Source: Acinetobacter rudis (lineage in GTDB: Bacteria > Pseudomonadota > Gammaproteobacteria > Pseudomonadales > Moraxellaceae). Taken from it: a DNA stretch of 64,000 nt. The translations under genes were made by a program, and so were the position numbers. A model generated the notes under the pieces. The model saw only the letters and a program-made list of their open reading frames with translations, did not search any database and was not told the DNA's origin. Shown in pieces: positions 48,220 through 56,063 of the stretch. Each line of letters begins with the position of its first letter. Within the stretch, counting starts at the first letter, position 1. The stretch covers positions 62,001 through 126,000 of the forward strand of contig NZ_BBRX01000017.1 in assembly GCF_000829675.1 (NCBI RefSeq). Reading direction: 5' to 3'.

Positions 48220-49441
48220 CTAAAATGCTGCTTCTTTTAAGAAGGGCACATCAAATTTATAAAAAACCTCTTCAAGTGCATCAGCTAACGCATAAATTTG
48301 GGCTTCAGAATGATGGGGAGTCACATTTACACGAAATCTTTCTGTTCCAATAGGTACAGTTGGGTAATTAATTGGTTGAAGATAAATTGCTTTATGATTT
48401 AAAAGATATTGAGCCGCAGCTTTGCATTTTTTAGCATCACCAATAAGTACAGGCAAAATATGTGTTGTACTTGCTGACATGACATTGATTCTTTTTTTTT
48501 CTCAAAACTGTTCTTAAAAGAAATGTTTTTTGATGAAGCTTCTCACGCTCAACACTCGATTTTTTTAAATGTTGAATACTGGTATAACAGGCGGCTGTAA
48601 TTACTGGTGGTAAGGATGTTGTAAATATAAAACCCGAAGCAAAAGAGCGAATAGCATCAATCATTAACGAATTTCCAGCAATATACCCTCCAATAATACC
48701 GATCGCTTTTGCCATTGTTCCCTGAATAATATCTATTTGATCAGCAATACCAAGCTGTGCAGAAATACCTGCTCCTTTTGGTCCATACATTCCAATCGCA
48801 TGCACCTCATCAAGATAGACAAGTGCATTATATTTTTTTGCAATCTCAACGATTTCCTTCACTGGTGCGATATCACCATCCATTGAATAGACCGATTCAA
48901 AAATAATCATTTTAGCGCGCTCAAATGGCTCTTTTGAAAGCAGTCTTTCTAAATCGACAATATCATTGTGTCTAAAAATTCTTTTTTCTATCGCTGGGCT
49001 ACGAAGCCCATTAATGATTGATGCATGATTTAATGCATCAGAAAATACAATACAATCTTTAAACAGTGTTAATAAGCATTGAATCGTGGCATCGTTTGAA
49101 CTGTATCCAGTAGGAAATACTAGCGCAGCCTCTTTTCCATGCCAGTCTGCAATACTACTTTCTAGTTTTTCAAAGTAAGAATGCGTACCGCCAATATTTC
49201 TTGAACCACCAGAACCAGCACCATAATTTTCAATTGCCTCATGCATGGCATAAATTACATCGGGATGTTGAGACATATTTAAATAATCATTACTACACCA
49301 AACGACCACTTTCTTTTTAAAGCCTTCCGTGTAGGCCTCAGGATAAGCTCCTTTAATTCTATTGATTGTTTGAAATGTGCGATATTGACCGTTTACTTTC
49401 AACTCAGAGATTTTTTCTGCTAAAAAAGCTTCATAATCCAT
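48220..49441 (-). pseudogene. 5-aminolevulinate synthase-like enzyme, reading frame broken at an A9 run
   Basis: The two pieces together give a 406-residue protein if one A is removed from the run at 48492-48500. PLP-dependent ALAS condenses an amino acid (usually glycine) with succinyl-CoA. Visible are Arg-21 in YRTFQ, VWCSNDYLNM, GAGSGGSRNIGGT, the HASIINGLR loop, YLDEVHAIGMYGPKGAG with the PLP Asp-211, and QGTMAKAIG with Lys-245. The second piece has YLQPINYPTVPIGTERFR, typical of ALAS. The family normally has Thr in GSGGTRN and Gly in GTLGKA; here these are Ser-80 and Ala-244. The ATG at 49441 (MDYEAFLAEKI) is the likely start. It may be a sequencing error, a slippage-read gene or a real mutation. 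Confidence 0.85.
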
Positions 49442-50274
49442 TCTTATTACCAACCTGACTATGTGTATTTACTTGTATTTTTTTAGTAGTTGATCAATCA
49501 ATTGATTAATAAACTTAAATTAAAATGAATTATTAATTAATAACAAAGTTGCAATAAAAATTTGTGTGTTGAATGTAGCCATCTATTTAATAAATATTAT
49601 TTTTTAAAAGATAAAGCAACTTAAAAATATTTATTATTTATCAATAAATTAAAATAAAAATATGATAAGAAAGCTTTAGTTATGATTAAATAAATATTAA
49701 ATCTAAGCTTAAGTTTTTTAATTAAAACCATGGTATTTGCATAAAATATATTTAATTTTACTTTTATTTATTAATCACATTACACATACTCTTAAAACAT
49801 GAAACGTAACATTTTATAGATTATTCATGGTCTATCTCTGAGCCTCATTCCTTGAATAACATATTGACCACTATAAAAATTAACCGATCATATTAAAATA
49901 TAAAAGAATTTAAAACTCACTATTCGTTACTCCATGCACAGCTAAAACGTGTGCAAAAACATTCCATCACTGTTTTTTTTAATACCAACGACCTCAGCGG
50001 TACAAAACAAACAGCATCGTAAAATATAATCCATGTATTGATAACTTTTTTCAAAGCTTAAATTCAGTATGCTTTTAAAAAATACTGCGCAAGTCTGTAC
50101 TATGCTCAATTTCTTCTTATTAATGTATAAAAATTAAATTGATACAGTTAAGGACTTGCCAAACTGAGCAAACACATCATATAAATGAAATGTGTAAGCA
50201 CTACACTGTAAATGCGGTATCCAAAAAGCTAAAAGCGTAATGAAAACATAGAACACTGCTATTCGGGAGTCGGA
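49442..50274. promoter_or_regulatory. Long AT-rich region upstream of the ALAS operon
   Basis: About 830 bases, clearly more AT-rich than the surroundings, lie between the divergent ALAS-like gene and a 76-residue reading frame. A pair of overlapping palindromes, TTGATCAA and AATCAATTGATT (49490-49507), lies about 50 bases upstream of the ALAS start, where a regulator could bind. A minus-strand frame at 50134-50364 is antisense to the rightward gene and is not supported. I see no RNA gene in it. Confidence 0.45.
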
Positions 50275-50505
50275 ATGAATAACAGCATGAATTATGTAAA
50301 ACAGATCAAAAATGCTAAACGTGGCGGATATACACCAACCATTGCGAAGGATATAAACAAACATAAGATTCAGAAAGTCTCACGTTTAATAGAAGAATGG
50401 CGATCTCTCGCTAATGAATTAAAACCACAGATGCAAATCGATATGGCACTTACGTTAGAAGAATGCGCTCAAGCTCTAGACCAAATCTTAAGAGGGAAAT
50501 CTTAG
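50275..50505 (+). CDS. Small basic protein of unknown function
   Basis: The 76-residue product has ATG 50275 five bases after GGGAG and a hairpin terminator downstream, which together support a real gene. It is rich in Lys and Arg at the N-terminus (YVKQIKNAKRGGYTP) and helical afterwards (KVSRLIEEWRSLANELK, MALTLEECAQALDQIL). I do not recognise a family. It lies just outside the tRNA-Thr island in an AT-rich stretch. Confidence 0.65.
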   Translation: MNNSMNYVKQIKNAKRGGYTPTIAKDINKHKIQKVSRLIEEWRSLANELKPQMQIDMALTLEECAQALDQILRGKS

Positions 50506-50585
50506 TAGCATTACATCATAAGAGTAACTTTTTTAAATTAGCTCATACACTTTTAGCTAGACCGCAATCCACTTTTTACCCACGC

Positions 50586-50612
50586 ACAGCTCACATTAGT
50601 GAGCTGTTTTGA
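50586..50612 (+). terminator. Rho-independent terminator after the 76-residue gene
   Basis: The nine-base stem ACAGCTCAC / GTGAGCTGT has a four-base loop and a TTTT tail. Confidence 0.78.
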
Positions 50613-50726
50613 CTATAAAACATGCATCATGTCTATCAAAAACAATCAAGCCTACCCAGTGTTGTACATTAATCAAACAAACACACAATATCTGGCTAAT
50701 TCATCCAAATAATTTAATATTTTTTC

Positions 50727-50754
50727 TTGCAATCTAAGCTAATTTCGATAGAAT
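50727..50754 (+). promoter_or_regulatory. Promoter of tRNA-Thr
   Basis: TTGCAA (50727-50732), a 16-base spacer and TAGAAT (50749-50754) lie 11 bases before the tRNA. Confidence 0.8.
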
Positions 50755-50765
50755 TACGCCACGTC

Positions 50766-50841
<76 letters not shown>

Positions 50842-50845
50842 TTAT

Positions 50846-50882
50846 TAAACCTCGTAAGTCTAAGATTTATGAGGTTTTTTAT
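50846..50882 (+). terminator. Terminator of tRNA-Thr
   Basis: The stem AAACCTC / GAGGTTT has an inner TAAGTCT / AGATTTA extension (one G-T pair) and is followed by a T-run. Confidence 0.78.
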
Positions 50883-51276
50883 TGTCTGCGATTTTTCTTT
50901 GTCTGCTTTTTTCGGTCCATTTTGTGGTCCATTCGCTCAATAGTCCTGTGGTCTAGACACAACAAGGGTCCAACCAAACTCAGCTTTTTTACTCCCGTGA
51001 ATCATTTCCATGCACTCCACTTTTGCAATCGGGCTACACAAGCGATGCTGCACTGAGTATCCCATCGATGTGTTGACGAGTGCGAAATGGAAAGCTTGGG
51101 GGATTTTTCATATTTGTTGGATTAGCTGATTCGCTCAGGAGATTCAGGCTCGATCCGTGGAAGTCGTGGGGAGTTCTGCTAGAAGATGATGGATTCTGTA
51201 GATTCGATCTAGTGCTGATCGTTAAAAGTCAGCCATAGAACTTATCGCTTTATGCAACCAGCCCTTCTGTTTAGGC
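50883..51276. other. Non-coding junction between tRNA-Thr and hsdR, possible integrase-binding region
   Basis: The 390 bases have no credible gene. GGTCCATT occurs twice twelve bases apart (50914-50921 and 50926-50933), and a related TCGGTCCAATTT occurs near 62563, upstream of the integrase. Repeats of this kind beside a tRNA can be integrase arm sites, but this is an inference. Confidence 0.35.
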
Positions 51277-54162
51277 TTACAGACCAGTATAAAACTTCTC
51301 AATAAAAGCACGTGTCTTGAGTACCAATGTATTCATCAGCGTTTTACGCTCTGAAATCTTAGGTCGTGTGATCGGAAGATCTTTGACATCTTCCCGACTT
51401 GGTAAACGTTTTGTGTATTCGTACTGACCTAAAACGGCTTTAAAGACCTCAGGCTTGAGTGCTTCTTGCTGACATAACTCCCCCAGCGCTTTCTCTTTCT
51501 CCACATCCCAAAATGTTGCAAATGCATCATGTACGCTTTGCCCATTCGCCATACGTGGGATATTTTCATCCAGAAATTTTTGAATCAGTACTTGTTTATC
51601 GTATAAATTATGATTGGTTGAGATAATCTCTTGAACCTGTGAGCGATATTGTCGTTTCTTCTCTTCATCCTTGTTATTTACCACTGCTTGCAGCAGATTC
51701 AGGATGTATCCAACATTCACAGTATCTCTATGAATGAGTTCCAACTGAAAATTAACATCATTCAGTACAGAGACCTTATCCTTAGGCTGCACAATACGCA
51801 CATTATTATAAAGATACTTGTACTGTGAGGTATGCTTTTGGAAGTCTGCCTTGTTGAGTAAGGTATCGTCCTGATCGTACTCTACAAAGTTTTCCAATTG
51901 TGCATTGATACGCATGACTTCACGGAAGGCTTTGACATACGCCAATTGCTCTTGTTCTGTCACAAGTGTATTTGAAACTTGATCGGGATCAGGGACAATA
52001 CAGAGTAAATTCTCTACCGCAGCATTATATTTTTCTTTAATACTCTCAAAGCTAGGAATAAGCACAATCTTTTCTGCTTCTGCACGATTAGAAAATAATG
52101 TGAGTGCTTGATCTGTTGCTTGTTTGAGATTACGGAAACACACGATATTTCCGAATGGCTTATCAGCATTTAAAATACGGTTGGTACGTGAAAAAGCTTG
52201 GATTAACCCATGATATTTGAGGTTTTTGTCTACATACAGCGTATTGAGCGGTTTTGAGTCGAAGCCTGTCAAAAACATATTCACAACCAGCAAAATATCA
52301 ATTTCTTTTTTGCGCACTCGATTGGCTATGTCTCGATAGTAGGGATAGAACTCTTCACCTGAATTGAAGTTCTGCCCAAACTTGGCATTGTACTCTGTGA
52401 TGTATTGATCAAGTTTATCCCGATTGGACTGACTGATCTTTGTGGGAATATCTGCCGACTCTTCTTCGATCAATCCCGTGAATTCTTCGACTGTACGCTC
52501 TTCATTCGCCGCAAAAGAAAAAATCGTGGCAATGCTCAATGGATTATAAATTTGACCCTGCTCTTCTGCCTGTTGTTGTTTCTCTTGTTGTACCTGCTTA
52601 AATAATTCATAGTACTGCGTGAGGACTTCTACAGAGCTAACACAGAACATTGCTGTAAAGGTTCTATTCTTAGTTTTAATGTGGTGATTATCAACAATAT
52701 AACGAGTAATCATCTCTAGACGAGCAGGATTGTCAAAAAGTTCTTTGGTGTCGATGCCCTCTACATCATCTTCATAGCTGTCACTTTTTTCGATGCCATT
52801 ACTTGTGTATTTACCCAAATAGGCAATCTGAAAGGGTAAGACATTACCGTCACGAATTGCATCGGTGATGACATACTTATGTAGACACTCATCGAATAGT
52901 GCATTGGTCGTTACCGCTTTGGCATCAATTTTGACCTGACTGTTGGTTTCAAAAATAGGGGTTCCAGTGAAGCCAAACATCTGTGCCTGATCAAAGAAAC
53001 GTTTGATATTCCGATGGGTATCGCCAAATTGACTACGATGGCATTCATCAAAAATGATCACGACTTTTTTGTCTTTGAGATAAGCAATCTGATCCGCATA
53101 GCGATTAGAACTAATGGCAATATTGAGTTTTTGTAGAGTGGTAACAATGAGTTTATCATGTGTTTGCCCCAATTGATCAACCAAGGTACTGGTGTTCTTG
53201 GTGGTATCAACGCTATTTTCTTTGAAGGCATTGAACTCACGTACTGTTTGCGTATCGAGGTCACTCCGATCTACTACAAATAGGACTTTTTCGACTTCGG
53301 GCAAGCGCATAATCAACTGACTGGCTTTAAATGAAGTCAGCGTTTTCCCCGAACCCGTGGTATGCCAGATGTAGCCATTTTTCTCTGAATGTTGCACACG
53401 TTGAATAATTTGCTGTACGGCGTAGATTTGGTAAGGCCTGAGCACCATTAAACGTTTTTCGACTTCTAAAACAACCATGTATTCAGTCAACATCTTGCTG
53501 ATATGTTGATGATTGAGGAAGCATTCGGCAAAAGCATCTATTTTATGGATATGCTTATTATCGAAGTCAGCCCAAGGAAAGGTAAATTCGAAATTACTCG
53601 TTCCTGTTGAATAGTAATGGGTATGGTCGCGATTGCTAATAACAAAAAGCTGAATATAGTTGAACAAGCCCGTACCACTACTATAGGCATCTTTGGCATA
53701 GCGTTGCGTTTGGTTAAAGGCTTCGGGTAACTCGACACCTGCACGTTTTAGTTCAATTTGGACTAAGGGTAAACCATTAATTAATAGTGTTACGTCAAAG
53801 CGACTGCTATGACCATTACCTGCTTTATGATCAACACTAATTTGATGGGTGACTTGGTAAATATTTTTTTGAGGATCTGCAAATAAAAAATCAATATGCC
53901 GTGTAGAACCATCATCAAAAGTCACAGGGAAGCGATTACGCAATACCTTAGCACAATTAAAACTGTTGCCTGCTTTGAGATGATTGAGTACTTGCGCCCA
54001 TTCATTGTGAGAGAAAGCAGCGATACCATTAGCACGCTCAATTTGAATTTTCAGATTACTCAGCAGTTGAGCTTCATCTTTGACCGCAACTTGGCTATAA
54101 CCAAGTTGTTTAAGTTGCTTGATGAGTTCATATTCAAGTTGAGCTTCGCTTTGTATGGACAT
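51277..54162 (-). CDS. hsdR: Type I restriction enzyme, HsdR subunit
   Basis: HsdR is the DNA-translocating and cleaving subunit. The 961-residue protein has an N-terminal PD-(D/E)xK nuclease (Asp-123 in RFDVTLLING, Glu-137 and Lys-139 in VQIELKRAG). A helicase motor follows: Walker A TTGSGKT at residues 268-274, DEAD-type IIFDECHRSQFGD, MFGFTGTP, and LLVVNMFLTGFDSK with QAFSRTNRIL later. A C-terminal helical part binds the methylase. It is the last gene of the hsdM-hsdS-orphan-hsdR run. Confidence 0.96.
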   Translation of the reverse strand: MSIQSEAQLEYELIKQLKQLGYSQVAVKDEAQLLSNLKIQIERANGIAAFSHNEWAQVLNHLKAGNSFNCAKVLRNRFPVTFDDGSTRHIDFLFADPQKNIYQVTHQISVDHKAGNGHSSRFDVTLLINGLPLVQIELKRAGVELPEAFNQTQRYAKDAYSSGTGLFNYIQLFVISNRDHTHYYSTGTSNFEFTFPWADFDNKHIHKIDAFAECFLNHQHISKMLTEYMVVLEVEKRLMVLRPYQIYAVQQIIQRVQHSEKNGYIWHTTGSGKTLTSFKASQLIMRLPEVEKVLFVVDRSDLDTQTVREFNAFKENSVDTTKNTSTLVDQLGQTHDKLIVTTLQKLNIAISSNRYADQIAYLKDKKVVIIFDECHRSQFGDTHRNIKRFFDQAQMFGFTGTPIFETNSQVKIDAKAVTTNALFDECLHKYVITDAIRDGNVLPFQIAYLGKYTSNGIEKSDSYEDDVEGIDTKELFDNPARLEMITRYIVDNHHIKTKNRTFTAMFCVSSVEVLTQYYELFKQVQQEKQQQAEEQGQIYNPLSIATIFSFAANEERTVEEFTGLIEEESADIPTKISQSNRDKLDQYITEYNAKFGQNFNSGEEFYPYYRDIANRVRKKEIDILLVVNMFLTGFDSKPLNTLYVDKNLKYHGLIQAFSRTNRILNADKPFGNIVCFRNLKQATDQALTLFSNRAEAEKIVLIPSFESIKEKYNAAVENLLCIVPDPDQVSNTLVTEQEQLAYVKAFREVMRINAQLENFVEYDQDDTLLNKADFQKHTSQYKYLYNNVRIVQPKDKVSVLNDVNFQLELIHRDTVNVGYILNLLQAVVNNKDEEKKRQYRSQVQEIISTNHNLYDKQVLIQKFLDENIPRMANGQSVHDAFATFWDVEKEKALGELCQQEALKPEVFKAVLGQYEYTKRLPSREDVKDLPITRPKISERKTLMNTLVLKTRAFIEKFYTGL

Positions 54163-54230
54163 CTCTTCCTCAAGTCATAACTTACACATTATTATAAAGT
54201 TTGATTGACCAAGCTCAGGATATAAGTAGA

Positions 54231-54902
54231 TTAAGTAATCTCAATTGCCTGTGCATCAAGAAAATTATCTAATCCTTCTGAGTACGCATCATAATCTTGC
54301 TCAAACAACGCTCTGCTATAAATTAAGTGATTAGGTAACTCATATTGTCCATCAAGATAATCATTAAAACCCGGATAATCTTCATATTTATAAGGCAGTG
54401 TATACGATAAATCGATTTCCAACAGCATTAATAAAAGAATATAGGCAAACCTATCCGTTATCTCTGAAATGATTTTTGCTAATCCGATATCTATTGAATA
54501 GGGCTTGGGTAAAATTTTCCCATGTGATATTTCACCAATATTATTTCTCATTTCTCCCAAAAACCTAATCCATTGATTTAGCGTTGAAAAATATTGTACT
54601 ATATCACTCATAGGCATTACATTTTCTATAAATGAATGTTCACACATTACTCCTTTTGCTAGCTTTGAAAGCCTACCTAAATCACAACAGTTAATAGTTT
54701 TTTCATCCATTTCTGGCTTCAATTTAATAATTATATTTTTGAAAACAGCTTCCAAAAATGATTTAGTACACTCAATTAGTGTATCTCCGCACTGATTAGA
54801 TTGTTGATCAATGTGATTTAAAATTCGCTCAAGTTCACTTAGCCATTTGTGGTCTTTTGCATACTGTTTAATGAAGTATCTTGACTTCTCCATAATCCAC
54901 AC
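54231..54902 (-). CDS. Abi_C-like protein between hsdS and hsdR, possible defence gene
   Basis: The 223-residue protein has helical N-terminal parts (IECTKSFLEAVFKNIII) and the phrase MRNNIGEISHGKILP, a good match for the abortive-infection C-terminal domain (Abi_C, with the pattern R-N-x2-G-x2-S/T-H-G). After that come ISEITDRFAYILLLMLLEID and an acidic tail. In phage defence such proteins act alone or with a nuclease; here the partner could be the RM enzyme. Starts at 54902 and 54893 are both possible; the first begins four bases past the hsdS stop. HsdR lies 68 bases downstream. Function is inferred only. Confidence 0.75.
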   Translation of the reverse strand: MWIMEKSRYFIKQYAKDHKWLSELERILNHIDQQSNQCGDTLIECTKSFLEAVFKNIIIKLKPEMDEKTINCCDLGRLSKLAKGVMCEHSFIENVMPMSDIVQYFSTLNQWIRFLGEMRNNIGEISHGKILPKPYSIDIGLAKIISEITDRFAYILLLMLLEIDLSYTLPYKYEDYPGFNDYLDGQYELPNHLIYSRALFEQDYDAYSEGLDNFLDAQAIEIT

Positions 54903-54905
54903 TCT

Positions 54906-56063
54906 CTACACAAACATCTGCTGTAACAAGCCTTTTTTCCACGTTTTGGCTTGTTCGATTTGTTGTGCCACGACTTCAATTTTTTGGTCGATGGCAGATA
55001 GGAAATTAGCGATTTTGGTTTGTTCTTCTAGGCAGGGTAAATAAAAATTAAAACTCTGTAAAACTTTATTTGAACTATGTTTAACAGTAGTCCCTGAAGC
55101 TGTAGAAACAATTAACTCGTGAAAATCGTCCGTAAGTAATAAATAAAGTAAAAAGGTTTTTTCTAGTTTTTTATTAGGGATGATTTTAACGATTCGCTGA
55201 TTTAAAAGTACATTTCCATCGCCCTGACTTAATAAAATCGGCTTTCCTAAAAGCTCACATGATTGGGTTAAATCAGTTAGCAAAACTAATAAATCATTTG
55301 GACTACAGATATATTTTTCATCAGATATTTCAGTAGTCCATTTTGTATTTGTTCTAGTGAAATTAGCCTTACCTGTTGTCGTGAAATTTTTGGGAGTAAT
55401 TAATTTATTTCCATCTTCAGCGAAAAAATCACTTTTGAATGCAAAACCAGAAATTAAATCCACTAAATTTTCAAGTTTCACATGTTCCCACTCTCCAAAC
55501 TCACTTCCATCATCGGCTTTAAAACGAATCTGCTGACTAAACAACTTTTGCATCATGCCTTGTTTATATTGGCTTAGGAGTTCATGTTTTTGAGAGAGTT
55601 GGCTAATCTTTTTATCGACTGCCGATAAAAAAGTAGCAATTTTGGTTTGTTCTTCTTTTGATGGGATTGCAATATCTACATTATTAATTGATGTGGTATT
55701 TAGGCTAGGCACACCCGTAGCTTCATTTAAACCTAACCAGTTTATTTGAAGTGCATGTTGATATAAAAATAAAGGAGTAGAATTTTCTTTTATTTGAGAA
55801 TAAAAAAGAGTATCTACAGTCCAAAATTTTTCATTTACATATTTGGGTTGATCAATTGTCCCTTTACGACCGATTAAAATACTTTCACCGTTATATAAAT
55901 ATTGGTCTACATAACGCATGACACCACCTGTACCATAAACAGGAATATCACCATCATTTAGTAATTTGTGATCTTTACCATATTTAATAGTTAGAACATC
56001 TTTATATTTAAGGTTAATCCAATCCCCATCAAACTCTTTAAACCTTAACTTTGGCGCAGTCAT
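54906..56063 (-). CDS. hsdS: Type I restriction-modification, HsdS specificity subunit
   Basis: HsdS chooses the bipartite DNA target. The 385-residue protein has two target-recognition domains, each followed by a conserved helical spacer: EEQTKIATFLSAVDKKISQL, then KQGMMQKLF; and EEQTKIANFLSAIDQKIEVV, then KKGLLQQMF. The first domain contains KYKDVLTIKYGKDHK, then PVYGTGGVMRYVDQYLYNGE; the second contains LENLVDLISGFAFKSDFFAE. Its ATG overlaps the hsdM stop (TAATG). An 18-base exact repeat between the two spacers (55012-55029 and 55639-55656) could support recombination between domains. Confidence 0.94.
   Translation of the reverse strand: MTAPKLRFKEFDGDWINLKYKDVLTIKYGKDHKLLNDGDIPVYGTGGVMRYVDQYLYNGESILIGRKGTIDQPKYVNEKFWTVDTLFYSQIKENSTPLFLYQHALQINWLGLNEATGVPSLNTTSINNVDIAIPSKEEQTKIATFLSAVDKKISQLSQKHELLSQYKQGMMQKLFSQQIRFKADDGSEFGEWEHVKLENLVDLISGFAFKSDFFAEDGNKLITPKNFTTTGKANFTRTNTKWTTEISDEKYICSPNDLLVLLTDLTQSCELLGKPILLSQGDGNVLLNQRIVKIIPNKKLEKTFLLYLLLTDDFHELIVSTASGTTVKHSSNKVLQSFNFYLPCLEEQTKIANFLSAIDQKIEVVAQQIEQAKTWKKGLLQQMFV

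Noticed and set aside
48492..48500. Programmed -1 ribosomal frameshift at A-AAA-AAG in the ALAS gene
   Set aside because: The heptamer fits the dnaX-type slippery site, but a -1 shift enters the frame GAA TCA ATG, which hits a stop after about 30 codons. The C-terminal part needs a +1 change (one A fewer).
49442..50274. CRISPR leader or array in the AT-rich spacer
   Set aside because: No evenly spaced direct repeats were seen here or elsewhere in the window.
50134..50364. Minus-strand 76-codon reading frame overlapping the small gene at 50275
   Set aside because: It has no ribosome-binding site and a composition typical of an antisense shadow; the plus-strand frame has GGGAG and a terminator.
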